Positions 1 through 5,231 of a stretch of 19,821 nucleotides of DNA are shown here, piece after piece. This DNA is from an uncultured Collinsella sp. GTDB lineage: Bacteria > Actinomycetota > Coriobacteriia > Coriobacteriales > Coriobacteriaceae. The stretch is taken from NCBI GenBank assembly GCA_900550185.1, contig URRN01000015.1:1-19821 (forward strand). Direction: 5' to 3'. Under the pieces are notes generated by a model. The model saw nothing but the letters and a program-made list of their open reading frames with translations, ran no database searches and was not told the DNA's origin. The translations under genes were made by a program, and so were the position numbers. Each line of letters starts with the position of its first letter. Positions within the stretch are counted from its first letter, which is position 1.

Positions 1-65
1 ACGCGTACGGTTCAGGTCCGTATGGGGGCAACCCCATGAAGGTTCAAGTCCTTTCGCCCGCACCA
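1..65 (+). tRNA. tRNA-Leu(CAG), 5' end cut off by the window
   Basis: Only the 3' part of the gene is present. The anticodon stem TACGG/CCGTA encloses the loop TTCAGGT, giving anticodon CAG, which reads CUG leucine codons. A long class II variable arm with a GCAA loop follows, then a T arm GAAGG-TTCAAGT-CCTTT, the acceptor strand CGCCCGC, discriminator A62 and an encoded CCA at 63-65. The long variable arm and A discriminator fit leucine. The D arm and 5' acceptor strand lie outside the window. Confidence 0.93.
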
Positions 66-73
66 TTAAATGA

Positions 74-101
74 AAGAGCTCCCAGCAATGGGAGCTTTTT
101 T
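74..101 (+). terminator. Intrinsic terminator of tRNA-Leu
   Basis: An eight-base-pair stem AGCTCCCA/TGGGAGCT closes on a GCAA tetraloop and is followed by a six-T run. It lies nine bases past the CCA end. The same hairpin recurs at 262-291. Confidence 0.9.
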
Positions 102-119
102 GTTACGGGCCCATCGCTG

Positions 120-130
120 GGACTTGAACC
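120..130 (-). repeat. Inverted copy of the tRNA-Leu T arm
   Basis: GGACTTGAACC is the exact reverse complement of GGTTCAAGTCC at 41-51 in tRNA-Leu. It begins 68 nt after that sequence and sits just beyond the terminator. It carries the leucine-specific CAAG form rather than the CGAA form found in the other two tRNAs here. Equivalent copies follow tRNA-Arg and tRNA-Ser. Confidence 0.85.
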
Positions 131-236
131 TGCGAAGGAGCGAGCGTAAAGAAAACGCGGAGCGTTTTTAGCGAGCTGGCGAGTCCGCCGGCAGGCGGGC
201 GAAGCCGGTGCGGATCCGCGAAGCGGATACGCGGAC
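131..236. repeat. Multi-hairpin repeat-like segment downstream of tRNA-Leu
   Basis: This stretch has no plausible gene and contains a series of short perfect hairpins. One is AAAACGC/GCGTTTT at 152-168 with a GGA loop. Another is GTCCGCC/GGCGGGC at 183-200 with a GGCA loop and one G-T pair. A third is ATCCGC/GCGGAT at 214-228 with a GAA loop. The block GCGTAAAG at 144-151 recurs at 5127-5134 behind the inverted T arm of tRNA-Arg. It resembles a palindromic intergenic repeat, but copies elsewhere in the genome cannot be checked here. Confidence 0.6.
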
Positions 237-296
237 GTCCTTTCGCCCGCACCATTGATTGAAAGAGCTCCCAGCAATGGGAGCTCTTTTTGTTAT
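237..296 (+). repeat. Second copy of tRNA-Leu tail plus terminator
   Basis: This is a direct repeat of 48-106 at an offset of 189 bases. The first 20 bases, from the T loop to just past CCA, are identical. Then come two mismatches, the same terminator hairpin, and a one-base difference in the T run. A seven-base GCGGGCG at 195-201 can pair with the repeated acceptor strand 244-250. This gives a roughly 60-nt acceptor-like remnant without an anticodon arm. It is not a functional canonical tRNA gene. Confidence 0.85.
262..291 (+). terminator. Duplicate intrinsic terminator
   Basis: The stem AGCTCCCA/TGGGAGCT with a GCAA loop is extended by a G-C pair and A-T pairs and followed by five T residues. 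It repeats the hairpin at 74-101 and would insulate the SPFH gene from tRNA transcription. Confidence 0.85.
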
Positions 297-354
297 GCAC
301 GATCTCCTTGGACGGGTATCCTAGTACCAACGTGTGCCTATCAGAGGAGAGACC

Positions 355-1293
355 ATGCTGTTTTCCGGTATCATCGCCGCCCTTACCAGCCTTTTGATTC
401 CCATCATCATCCTGTTGCTGCTGCTCCCCAACGCCTGTTATGTCGTTGAACAGCAGCACGCCGTAATCATCGAGCGCTTGGGTAAGTTCAACCGTATCGT
501 CAACGCGGGCTTCCACGTGAAGGTGCCCGTGATCGACCGCAAGGCCGCCACGGTGAGTCTGCGCACCATGAAAAATGGTTTTGGCATCGACGTTAAGACC
601 CAGGACAACGTGACCATTGGCCTTGAGGTCTCCGCTCAGTACCACGTGAGCTACGACATGGGCGCCGGCCCGGCAGATTCGGGCATCTACAAGAGCTACT
701 ACATGCTGCAGGAGCCCGTCGACCAGATGCGCGACTTCATCACCGACGCCCTGCGCTCCTCCATCCCCGTCTACACACTCGATGAGGTCTTTGCCAAGAA
801 GGATGACATCGCCAAGGATGTCAACGCTACCGTTTCCGAGCAGATGGCCGCCTACGGCTTCACCCTCGTGTCGACGCTCATCACCAAAATCGCACTGCCG
901 ACCGAGGTCGAGAACTCCATGAACGACATCAACGCCGCCCAGCGCAAGCGCGCTGCGGCACAGGAGCTCGCCGAGGCCGACCGCATCAAGCGCGTCACCG
1001 AGGCGACCGCCGAGGCCGAGGCTATGGAAAAGGCGGGCGAGGGCATCGCCAACCAGCGCAAGGCCATCGCGCTGGGTATCAAAGATTCGCTCGAGATCAT
1101 CCAGGAGACGGGTGTCGGCAATGACGAGGCCAACCAACTGTTCATGTTTACGCAGTGGTCCGAGATGATGACGGAGTTCGCTCGCACGGGTAAAACCTCG
1201 ACGGTCGTGCTGCCGAGCGACTTTTCGCAGTCGGCCTCTATGTTCGAGCAGATGCTGGCTGCCGGTAAGGTTCAGAACGAGTCAAAGGAGTAG
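355..1293 (+). CDS. SPFH/band 7 (stomatin/prohibitin-type) membrane protein
   Basis: The 312-aa product belongs to the SPFH family, whose members form oligomeric membrane scaffolds and often influence membrane proteases. A hydrophobic N-terminal helix spans about residues 4-25. A band 7 domain follows, with the hallmark VIIERLGKFNRIVNAGFH at 38-54. An Ala/Glu/Arg-rich coiled coil covers roughly 190-245, and a polar tail ends the protein. ATG 355 is chosen because AGAGGAGA lies just upstream; an in-frame GTG at 334 lies upstream of that ribosome site. rlmH begins six bases after the stop, so the two are probably co-transcribed. No NfeD-type partner or HflK/HflC pair is present nearby, so the exact role is unknown. 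Confidence 0.9.
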   Translation: MLFSGIIAALTSLLIPIIILLLLLPNACYVVEQQHAVIIERLGKFNRIVNAGFHVKVPVIDRKAATVSLRTMKNGFGIDVKTQDNVTIGLEVSAQYHVSYDMGAGPADSGIYKSYYMLQEPVDQMRDFITDALRSSIPVYTLDEVFAKKDDIAKDVNATVSEQMAAYGFTLVSTLITKIALPTEVENSMNDINAAQRKRAAAQELAEADRIKRVTEATAEAEAMEKAGEGIANQRKAIALGIKDSLEIIQETGVGNDEANQLFMFTQWSEMMTEFARTGKTSTVVLPSDFSQSASMFEQMLAAGKVQNESKE

Positions 1294-1299
1294 GCACGC

Positions 1300-1770
1300 G
1301 TGAAATACACCGTCGTTTGTGTTGGCAAGCTCAAAGAGCGCTTTTGGAAGGACGCGTGCGCTGAGTACACCAAGCGCCTAGGCGCCTATGCCAAGGTGGA
1401 TATCCGCGAGGTGGCCGATATCGACCCGGCTAAGGCGGGCGGCGTGGATGCCGCGCGCGACAAGGAGGGGGCGGCAATTCTTGCTGCATTGCCGTCTCGA
1501 GCGCATGTGATCCTGCTGGCTATCGAGGGCAAGGAGCGTTCGAGTGAGGAGCTCTCGGCGAGGCTCGACGATCTTATGCTACGAGGCAGCAGCGACATCG
1601 CCTTTGTGATTGGCGGTTCGGACGGCGTGAGCGATGAGGTGCGCGCCCGCGCCGACGAGATGCTCAGCTTTGGACGCATTACCTTGCCGCATAACTTGGC
1701 GCGCGTGGTGCTGCTGGAGCAAATCTACCGCGCCTGCAAGATCAGCCGTGGCGAGCCGTATCACAAATAG
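1300..1770 (+). CDS. rlmH: 23S rRNA (pseudouridine-1915 N3)-methyltransferase RlmH
   Basis: The 156-aa length matches the RlmH family (about 155-160). RlmH methylates pseudouridine 1915 in helix 69 of 23S rRNA on assembled ribosomes, using S-adenosylmethionine bound in a SPOUT trefoil knot. The start MKYTVVCVGKLKERFW is typical. The SAM-site glycine motif GGSDG is visible. The C-terminus LLEQIYRACKISRGEPYHK closely matches the family signature ending in RGEPYHK. The start is GTG 1300, with AAGGAG seven to twelve bases upstream inside the end of the SPFH gene, suggesting translational coupling. Confidence 0.96.
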   Translation: MKYTVVCVGKLKERFWKDACAEYTKRLGAYAKVDIREVADIDPAKAGGVDAARDKEGAAILAALPSRAHVILLAIEGKERSSEELSARLDDLMLRGSSDIAFVIGGSDGVSDEVRARADEMLSFGRITLPHNLARVVLLEQIYRACKISRGEPYHK

Positions 1771-1843
1771 GTCGGCAATACGAAACAATGGCGTGGGACA
1801 ATACCTTTCGTTTTGAGGAATGTGTCTGAAAGGACTATGAGAT

Positions 1844-2614
1844 ATGAAGATTGGATTTGTCGGTTTTGGCAATATGGCGAGCGCTATGGCCGATGGCTGG
1901 ATCGCTGCTGGTGTAGCTGCGAGCGACATGTGCGCCTGCGCGGGTCGCTACGACGCACTGGTTGAGCGCTGCGAGGCGCGCGGCATGGTCGCCTGCCACG
2001 ATGCCGCCGAGGTTGTCGCCGCATCCGATATCGTGGTCGCTGCGGTCAAACCGTACATGATCGAGAAGGTATTCGCCCCGCTCAAGGATGCTCTTGCCAA
2101 AAAGGTCGTTCTGTCGGTTGCCTGGACCTGGGACAGTGCCAAGTGGGAGCAGGTCCTGCCGGGCGTCGCGCATATCTCGACGGTGCCCAACACACCGGTT
2201 TCGGTGGGCGAGGGCGTCATCGCTTGCGAGAAGGCTTCCACGCTTAGTGATGAGCAGAGCGCAGTGGTGCTTGATCTGCTTGGCAAGCTCGGTGCGGTGG
2301 TCGAGCTCGACACGAGCCTGCTGTTTGTGGGCGGCACGGTGGGTGGTTGCGCTCCGGCATTTGTCGCCATGGCAATCGAGGCCCTGGGCGATGCAGCGGT
2401 CAAGCACGGTATCCCGCGTGCCGATGCCTATCGCATTGTGAGCCAGATGGTGTTGGGTACGGCAAAGCTGCAGCTTGCAACTGGCCAGCATCCTGCGGCG
2501 ATGAAGGATGCCGTATGCTCGCCCGGTGGTGCCACCATCAAGGGCGTCGTTGCGCTCGAGGACGCCGGCATGCGCAGCGCCCTGGTCAAGGCAATCGACG
2601 CAACTCTCCAGTAA
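1844..2614 (+). CDS. proC: Pyrroline-5-carboxylate reductase
   Basis: This 256-aa enzyme reduces 1-pyrroline-5-carboxylate to proline with NAD(P)H, the last step of proline synthesis. The Rossmann nucleotide-binding motif GFVGFGNMA is at residues 4-12 and AAVKP at 66-70. VPNTPVSVGEG is at 114-124 and SPGGATIKGV at 226-235 in the dimerisation domain. Two usual motifs are altered: the glycine-rich segment after the second strand reads SVAWTWDSAKW, and the normal GSGPAY is replaced by GGCAPAF. The fold signatures remain clear. AAAGGA at 1829-1834 precedes ATG 1844. The gap to rlmH is 73 bases, so proC may share that transcript or have its own promoter. Confidence 0.92.
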   Translation: MKIGFVGFGNMASAMADGWIAAGVAASDMCACAGRYDALVERCEARGMVACHDAAEVVAASDIVVAAVKPYMIEKVFAPLKDALAKKVVLSVAWTWDSAKWEQVLPGVAHISTVPNTPVSVGEGVIACEKASTLSDEQSAVVLDLLGKLGAVVELDTSLLFVGGTVGGCAPAFVAMAIEALGDAAVKHGIPRADAYRIVSQMVLGTAKLQLATGQHPAAMKDAVCSPGGATIKGVVALEDAGMRSALVKAIDATLQ

Positions 2615-2650
2615 AACCGACCAAAAAAGGAAGGGTTTATTTTTGGCAGG
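2614..2650 (+). repeat. Terminator-like repeat after proC, copy 1
   Basis: Starting at the proC stop, AAACC and GGGTTT can pair around CCAAAAAAGG, followed by TTTATTTTTGG. It is similar to the reverse complement of 2735-2774. The pairing is interrupted, so it is at best a weak terminator. Confidence 0.5.
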
Positions 2651-2680
2651 TATTTTCTGCGGTTTTGTCCTTTTAGCGAA

Positions 2681-2721
2681 AAGCGCCCCGCAACTGGCTC
2701 AATTCCAGTTGCGGGGCGCTT
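2681..2721. terminator. Strong hairpin, likely bidirectional terminator between proC and the - strand gene
   Basis: A perfect 17-base-pair stem runs from AAGCGCCCCGCAACTGG to its complement at 2705-2721 with a seven-base loop. It lies between two convergent genes. The T tracts on either side are short, so termination strength is inferred from the stem. Confidence 0.75.
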
Positions 2722-2745
2722 GCGTTTGCCCAGATAAAACAGACC

Positions 2746-2774
2746 AAAATAAACCTGTCCCTTTTTGGCAGGTT
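2746..2774 (-). terminator. Terminator-like repeat after the small membrane protein, copy 2
   Basis: Read on the - strand, AACCTG pairs with CAGGTT around an A-rich loop and is followed by TATTTT. It overlaps the stop codon of the small gene. The core matches copy 1 at 2614-2650 in the opposite orientation. Confidence 0.6.
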
Positions 2775-2946
2775 AGTCCCAGAAGCTGTCTTCCTCATCC
2801 TCGGACTTGGGTCCGCGGTCGACGTACATCTTATGGGTACGCTTCTCCATTACAAAGGCAAGAATCGCAAATAACAGGATGCCGCCGGCGAAAAGGATGG
2901 CAAAACCGGTGCGGGTGCCAAACAAAAAGGAAAAAACTGCGTCCAT
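2773..2946 (-). CDS. Small single-pass membrane protein, 57 aa, function unknown
   Basis: The reading frame from ATG at 2946 down to TAA at 2773 encodes a 57-residue protein. It starts MDAVFSFLFGTRTGFAIL, continues with a hydrophobic segment at about residues 14-33, then a basic stretch MEKRTHK. A very acidic tail ends in EDEEDSFWD. AAGAAGG seven bases upstream is a good ribosome site. The layout of TM helix, basic patch and acidic tail suggests an inner-membrane protein with a cytoplasmic tail, by the positive-inside rule. It is divergent from serS and shares an A/T-rich promoter region with it. I recognise no family. Confidence 0.75.
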   Translation of the reverse strand: MDAVFSFLFGTRTGFAILFAGGILLFAILAFVMEKRTHKMYVDRGPKSEDEEDSFWD

Positions 2947-2965
2947 TGGGTGCCTTCTTGCGTAG

Positions 2966-3025
2966 TTGAGTTGGGTCGTAAACGCTCATAAGTATATACT
3001 TGCCCATACATGTACAAGGTTGCAA
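2966..3025. promoter_or_regulatory. Divergent promoter region for serS and the small membrane gene
   Basis: The palindrome AGTATATACT at 2991-3000 supplies a TATACT -10 box on both strands. For serS, TTGGGT at 2971-2976 lies 18 bases upstream of TATACT at 2995-3000. For the - strand, the -35 is less clear; candidates lie at 3012-3019. No T-box leader is visible in the short serS leader. Confidence 0.55.
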
Positions 3026-3057
3026 CCTAAATGGAATGTATATCGCCGGAGGATCTA

Positions 3058-4341
3058 ATGCTTGATATCAAGTTTGTTCGCGAGAACCCCGATGCCATCG
3101 ATGTCGCCATGGCTAACCGCCAGACGTCTTGGGATCGCGAGAAGTTCTTTGAGCTCGACGACGAGCGCCGTGCCGTCATCACCGAGGTCGAGGAGCTCCA
3201 GGCTACGCGCAATGCCGAGTCCAAGAAGATCGGCGCCCTGATGAAGGAGGGCAAGAAGGACGAGGCCGAGGCCGCCAAGGAGGCCGTGCGCGCCGTCAAC
3301 GAGAAGATTGACGGTCTGGCCGAGCGCCGTACTGCTCTCGAGCAGGAGCAGTACGACTTCATGGCTCACCTGCCCAACATTCCTTGCGAGGCCACGCCGT
3401 ACGGCAAGGACGAGGACGAGAATATTGAGCGCCGTCGTTGGGGCACCCCGCGCGAGTTCGACTTCGACTTTAAGCCGCATTGGGATCTGGGCACCGATCT
3501 GGACATCCTCGACTTCGAGCGCGGCAACAAGCTCTCCGGCAGCCGTTTTACCGTTCTCGGTGGCGCTGGCGCCCGCCTGGAGCGCGCCCTCATCAACTTC
3601 TTCCTCGATACGCACACCAGCCGTGGCTTTAAGGAGTGGTGGCCGCCCATCGTCGTCAAGCGTCAGACCATGTTCGGCACGGGCCAGCTGCCCAAGTTCG
3701 AGGACGACGCCTATCACGTCTCGGGCGACAACTTCCTGATCCCCACCGCCGAGGTCGTGCTTACCAACCTGCACGCCGGCGAGGTCCTCGACGCCGACAC
3801 CCTGCCGCGCCGCTACACCGCCTTCACCCCCTGCTTCCGCGAGGAGGCCGGCTCCGCTGGTCGCGATACCCGCGGCATCATCCGCCAGCACGAGTTCGAC
3901 AAGGTCGAGATGGTCAAGTTTGCCAAGCCGGAGGAGTCCGACAAGGAGCTCGAGAGCATGACCGCCGAGGCCGAGTTCCTGCTGCAGCAGCTGGGTCTTC
4001 CGTATCGCGTGATTAGCCTGTGCACCGGCGACTTGGGCTTCTCTGCCCGTCAGACCTACGACGTCGAGGTCTGGCTGCCGAGCTACAACGCCTACAAGGA
4101 GATCAGCTCCTGCTCCAACTGCGGCGACTTCCAGGCCCGCCGCGCCAACATCAAGTACCGCGACCCCGAGAACTTCAAGGGTTCGCGCTATCTGCACACC
4201 CTCAACGGTTCCGGTCTGCCGGCTGGCCGTACCATGGCAGCCATTCTGGAGAACTACCAGAACGCCGACGGCACCATCACGATCCCCGAGGTTCTGCGTC
4301 CTTACATGGGCGGTCTCGAGAAGATCGAGCCGGTCGCGTAA
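3058..4341 (+). CDS. serS: Seryl-tRNA synthetase
   Basis: The 427-aa product is a full-length class II seryl-tRNA synthetase, which charges tRNA-Ser (and tRNA-Sec where present) with serine. Residues about 1-100 form the tRNA-binding coiled-coil arm, rich in Glu/Lys. The catalytic domain shows TAE at 230-232, which contacts the serine and adenylate. Motif 2 FREEAGSAGRDTRG starts at 260. Motif 3 GSGLPAGRTMAAILENYQ lies at 384-401, with LP in place of the common LA. ATG 3058 is chosen because GGAGG at 3048-3052 precedes it and the protein then begins MLDIKFVREN, as in the family; an in-frame ATG at 3031 has no ribosome site. A terminator follows the gene. tRNA-Ser(GCT), one of its substrates, lies at 7768. 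Confidence 0.98.
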   Translation: MLDIKFVRENPDAIDVAMANRQTSWDREKFFELDDERRAVITEVEELQATRNAESKKIGALMKEGKKDEAEAAKEAVRAVNEKIDGLAERRTALEQEQYDFMAHLPNIPCEATPYGKDEDENIERRRWGTPREFDFDFKPHWDLGTDLDILDFERGNKLSGSRFTVLGGAGARLERALINFFLDTHTSRGFKEWWPPIVVKRQTMFGTGQLPKFEDDAYHVSGDNFLIPTAEVVLTNLHAGEVLDADTLPRRYTAFTPCFREEAGSAGRDTRGIIRQHEFDKVEMVKFAKPEESDKELESMTAEAEFLLQQLGLPYRVISLCTGDLGFSARQTYDVEVWLPSYNAYKEISSCSNCGDFQARRANIKYRDPENFKGSRYLHTLNGSGLPAGRTMAAILENYQNADGTITIPEVLRPYMGGLEKIEPVA

Positions 4342-4364
4342 CTTGGCTGCATAGGGGATATGCA

Positions 4365-4392
4365 AGGGCGCTCCTTCGGGGGCGCCCTATTT
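4365..4392 (+). terminator. Intrinsic terminator after serS
   Basis: A ten-base-pair stem AGGGCGCTCC/GGGGCGCCCT with two G-T or equivalent pairs closes on a stable TTCG tetraloop and is followed by ATTTC. The T tract is short. Confidence 0.75.
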
Positions 4393-4514
4393 CGTGCGCA
4401 GGTCCATACCATGCCGTGCGGACAGCTCAATAGAAAACACACGAACAGCTGTTCTGTATACAGCTATCTACCTGTTATGCTTTTGCTAAATAAGAGCGAG
4501 AGAAAGGGGACGCG

Positions 4515-4892
4515 ATGGAGCTGTTTGATGATCGGGTGGTTTTGTTTGAGAGCGACGAGGGTGGGGAGTACCTGCTTGTAACGTGTGAGCCGTCTGGCAT
4601 GGGTGGCCTGGTGGTTCGACAGACGAGTGAGGGTCCGTTGACACAATGGTGTTTTGAGGAGTCGCCGCATGTGGTCGAGACCTTTGTGACGCACGTGGGG
4701 CTTGTGGCGCTGGAGCACTTCTATGGAGTTGGGACTTCCAACCAGGTCGCGCGCATGCTGAGCATCTCGTTTGCCGATTATGATTGTGCCCAGCGGGTGA
4801 GATCGCTCCTGAGGGAACTTGATGCTAAGTTTGACGTGATCGAAAAGCCAATCGATCGTACGGGGAACGACGGTATATGCGGAGCAGCATGA
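4515..4892 (+). CDS. Hypothetical protein, 125 aa
   Basis: I do not recognise this protein. The ORF starts at ATG 4515 after GAAAGGGGA, a good ribosome site, and ends at TGA 4890. The product is soluble and acidic with no signal peptide or membrane segment. The N-terminal half, beginning MELFDDRVVLFESDEGGEYL, looks beta-strand rich. The C-terminal part (about 62-110) looks helical, with alternating hydrophobic and charged residues in LSISFADYDCAQRVRSLLRELDAKFDVIEK. It is a single gene between the serS terminator and tRNA-Arg. Its codon use is a little less GC-biased than serS. It could be a small sensor or binding protein, but nothing in the sequence decides this. Confidence 0.7.
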   Translation: MELFDDRVVLFESDEGGEYLLVTCEPSGMGGLVVRQTSEGPLTQWCFEESPHVVETFVTHVGLVALEHFYGVGTSNQVARMLSISFADYDCAQRVRSLLRELDAKFDVIEKPIDRTGNDGICGAA

Positions 4893-4928
4893 CAAAACTG
4901 CGTTCCAAAAAAAAGTTTGAGATTGTGC

Positions 4929-4959
4929 TTGACTCCAATAAGCTAAAGTGGTTTTATAT
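4929..4959 (+). promoter_or_regulatory. Probable promoter of tRNA-Arg
   Basis: TTGACT at 4929-4934 is a strong -35. An A/T-rich TTTATAT at 4953-4959 lies 18 bases downstream and can serve as -10, about ten bases before the tRNA. Confidence 0.6.
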
Positions 4960-4969
4960 GTTTTGCGCT

Positions 4970-5046
4970 GCGGCGTTACCTCAGCTGGATAGAGGGTCTG
5001 ACTACGAATCAGAACGTCATAGGTTCGAATCCTATACGCCGCACCA
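4970..5046 (+). tRNA. tRNA-Arg(ACG)
   Basis: The 77-nt gene has the acceptor stem GCGGCGT/ACGCCGC and the D arm TACCTCAGCTGGATAGAG. The anticodon stem TCTGA/TCAGA encloses the loop CTACGAA, giving anticodon ACG, in which A34 is normally edited to inosine. The T arm ATAGG-TTCGAAT-CCTAT, discriminator A5043 and an encoded CCA complete it. All stems pair perfectly. It is a single-gene transcription unit with its own promoter and terminator. Confidence 0.97.
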
Positions 5047-5055
5047 TTTGAGATT

Positions 5056-5085
5056 AAAGCTCCCGGCAACGGGGGCTTTTCTTTT
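5056..5085 (+). terminator. Intrinsic terminator of tRNA-Arg
   Basis: The stem AAAGCTCCCG/CGGGGGCTTT closes on a GCAA tetraloop and is followed by TCTTTT. Its layout mirrors the tRNA-Leu terminator. Confidence 0.88.
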
Positions 5086-5101
5086 ACGTAAACACCGCAT
5101 T

Positions 5102-5112
5102 GATTCGAACCT
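5102..5112 (-). repeat. Inverted copy of the tRNA-Arg T arm
   Basis: GATTCGAACCT is the exact reverse complement of AGGTTCGAATC at 5021-5031, separated from it by 70 nt, and lies beyond the terminator. Fourteen bases further on, GCGTAAAG at 5127-5134 matches 144-151 at almost the same distance from the inverted T arm of tRNA-Leu. Confidence 0.85.
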
Positions 5113-5175
5113 CGGTCGAGGCGCGGGCGTAAAGCGGACGATTTCCTGTCGACTCGTGTAAGATTCCGAGTAGAT

Positions 5176-5194
5176 GTCGCGACTAATTCGCGAC
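5176..5194. repeat. Short palindrome upstream of the 813-aa gene
   Basis: GTCGCGA and TCGCGAC form a seven-base-pair inverted repeat with a CTAAT spacer, 37 bases before the GTG start. It could be an operator or a leader hairpin; TAAGAT at 5159-5164, just before it, could be a -10 box. There is no T run, so it is not a terminator. Confidence 0.4.
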
Positions 5195-5231
5195 CACTCC
5201 TTCTTCAAGCGACCGATCAGGGTGATACTTC

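Noticed and set aside
103..1137. Long - strand open frame opposite the SPFH gene
   Set aside because: It lies mostly antisense to a clear band 7 gene, spans the tRNA-Leu terminators, and has a low-complexity Gly/Leu/His composition typical of a GC-rich shadow frame.
2947..3057. T-box riboswitch upstream of serS
   Set aside because: The leader is far too short and has no T-box motif or specifier hairpin.
3055..4365. 436-codon - strand frame opposite serS
   Set aside because: It mirrors serS codon positions, is rich in Leu/Gly/Val, has no recognisable motif, and overlaps a certain gene fully.
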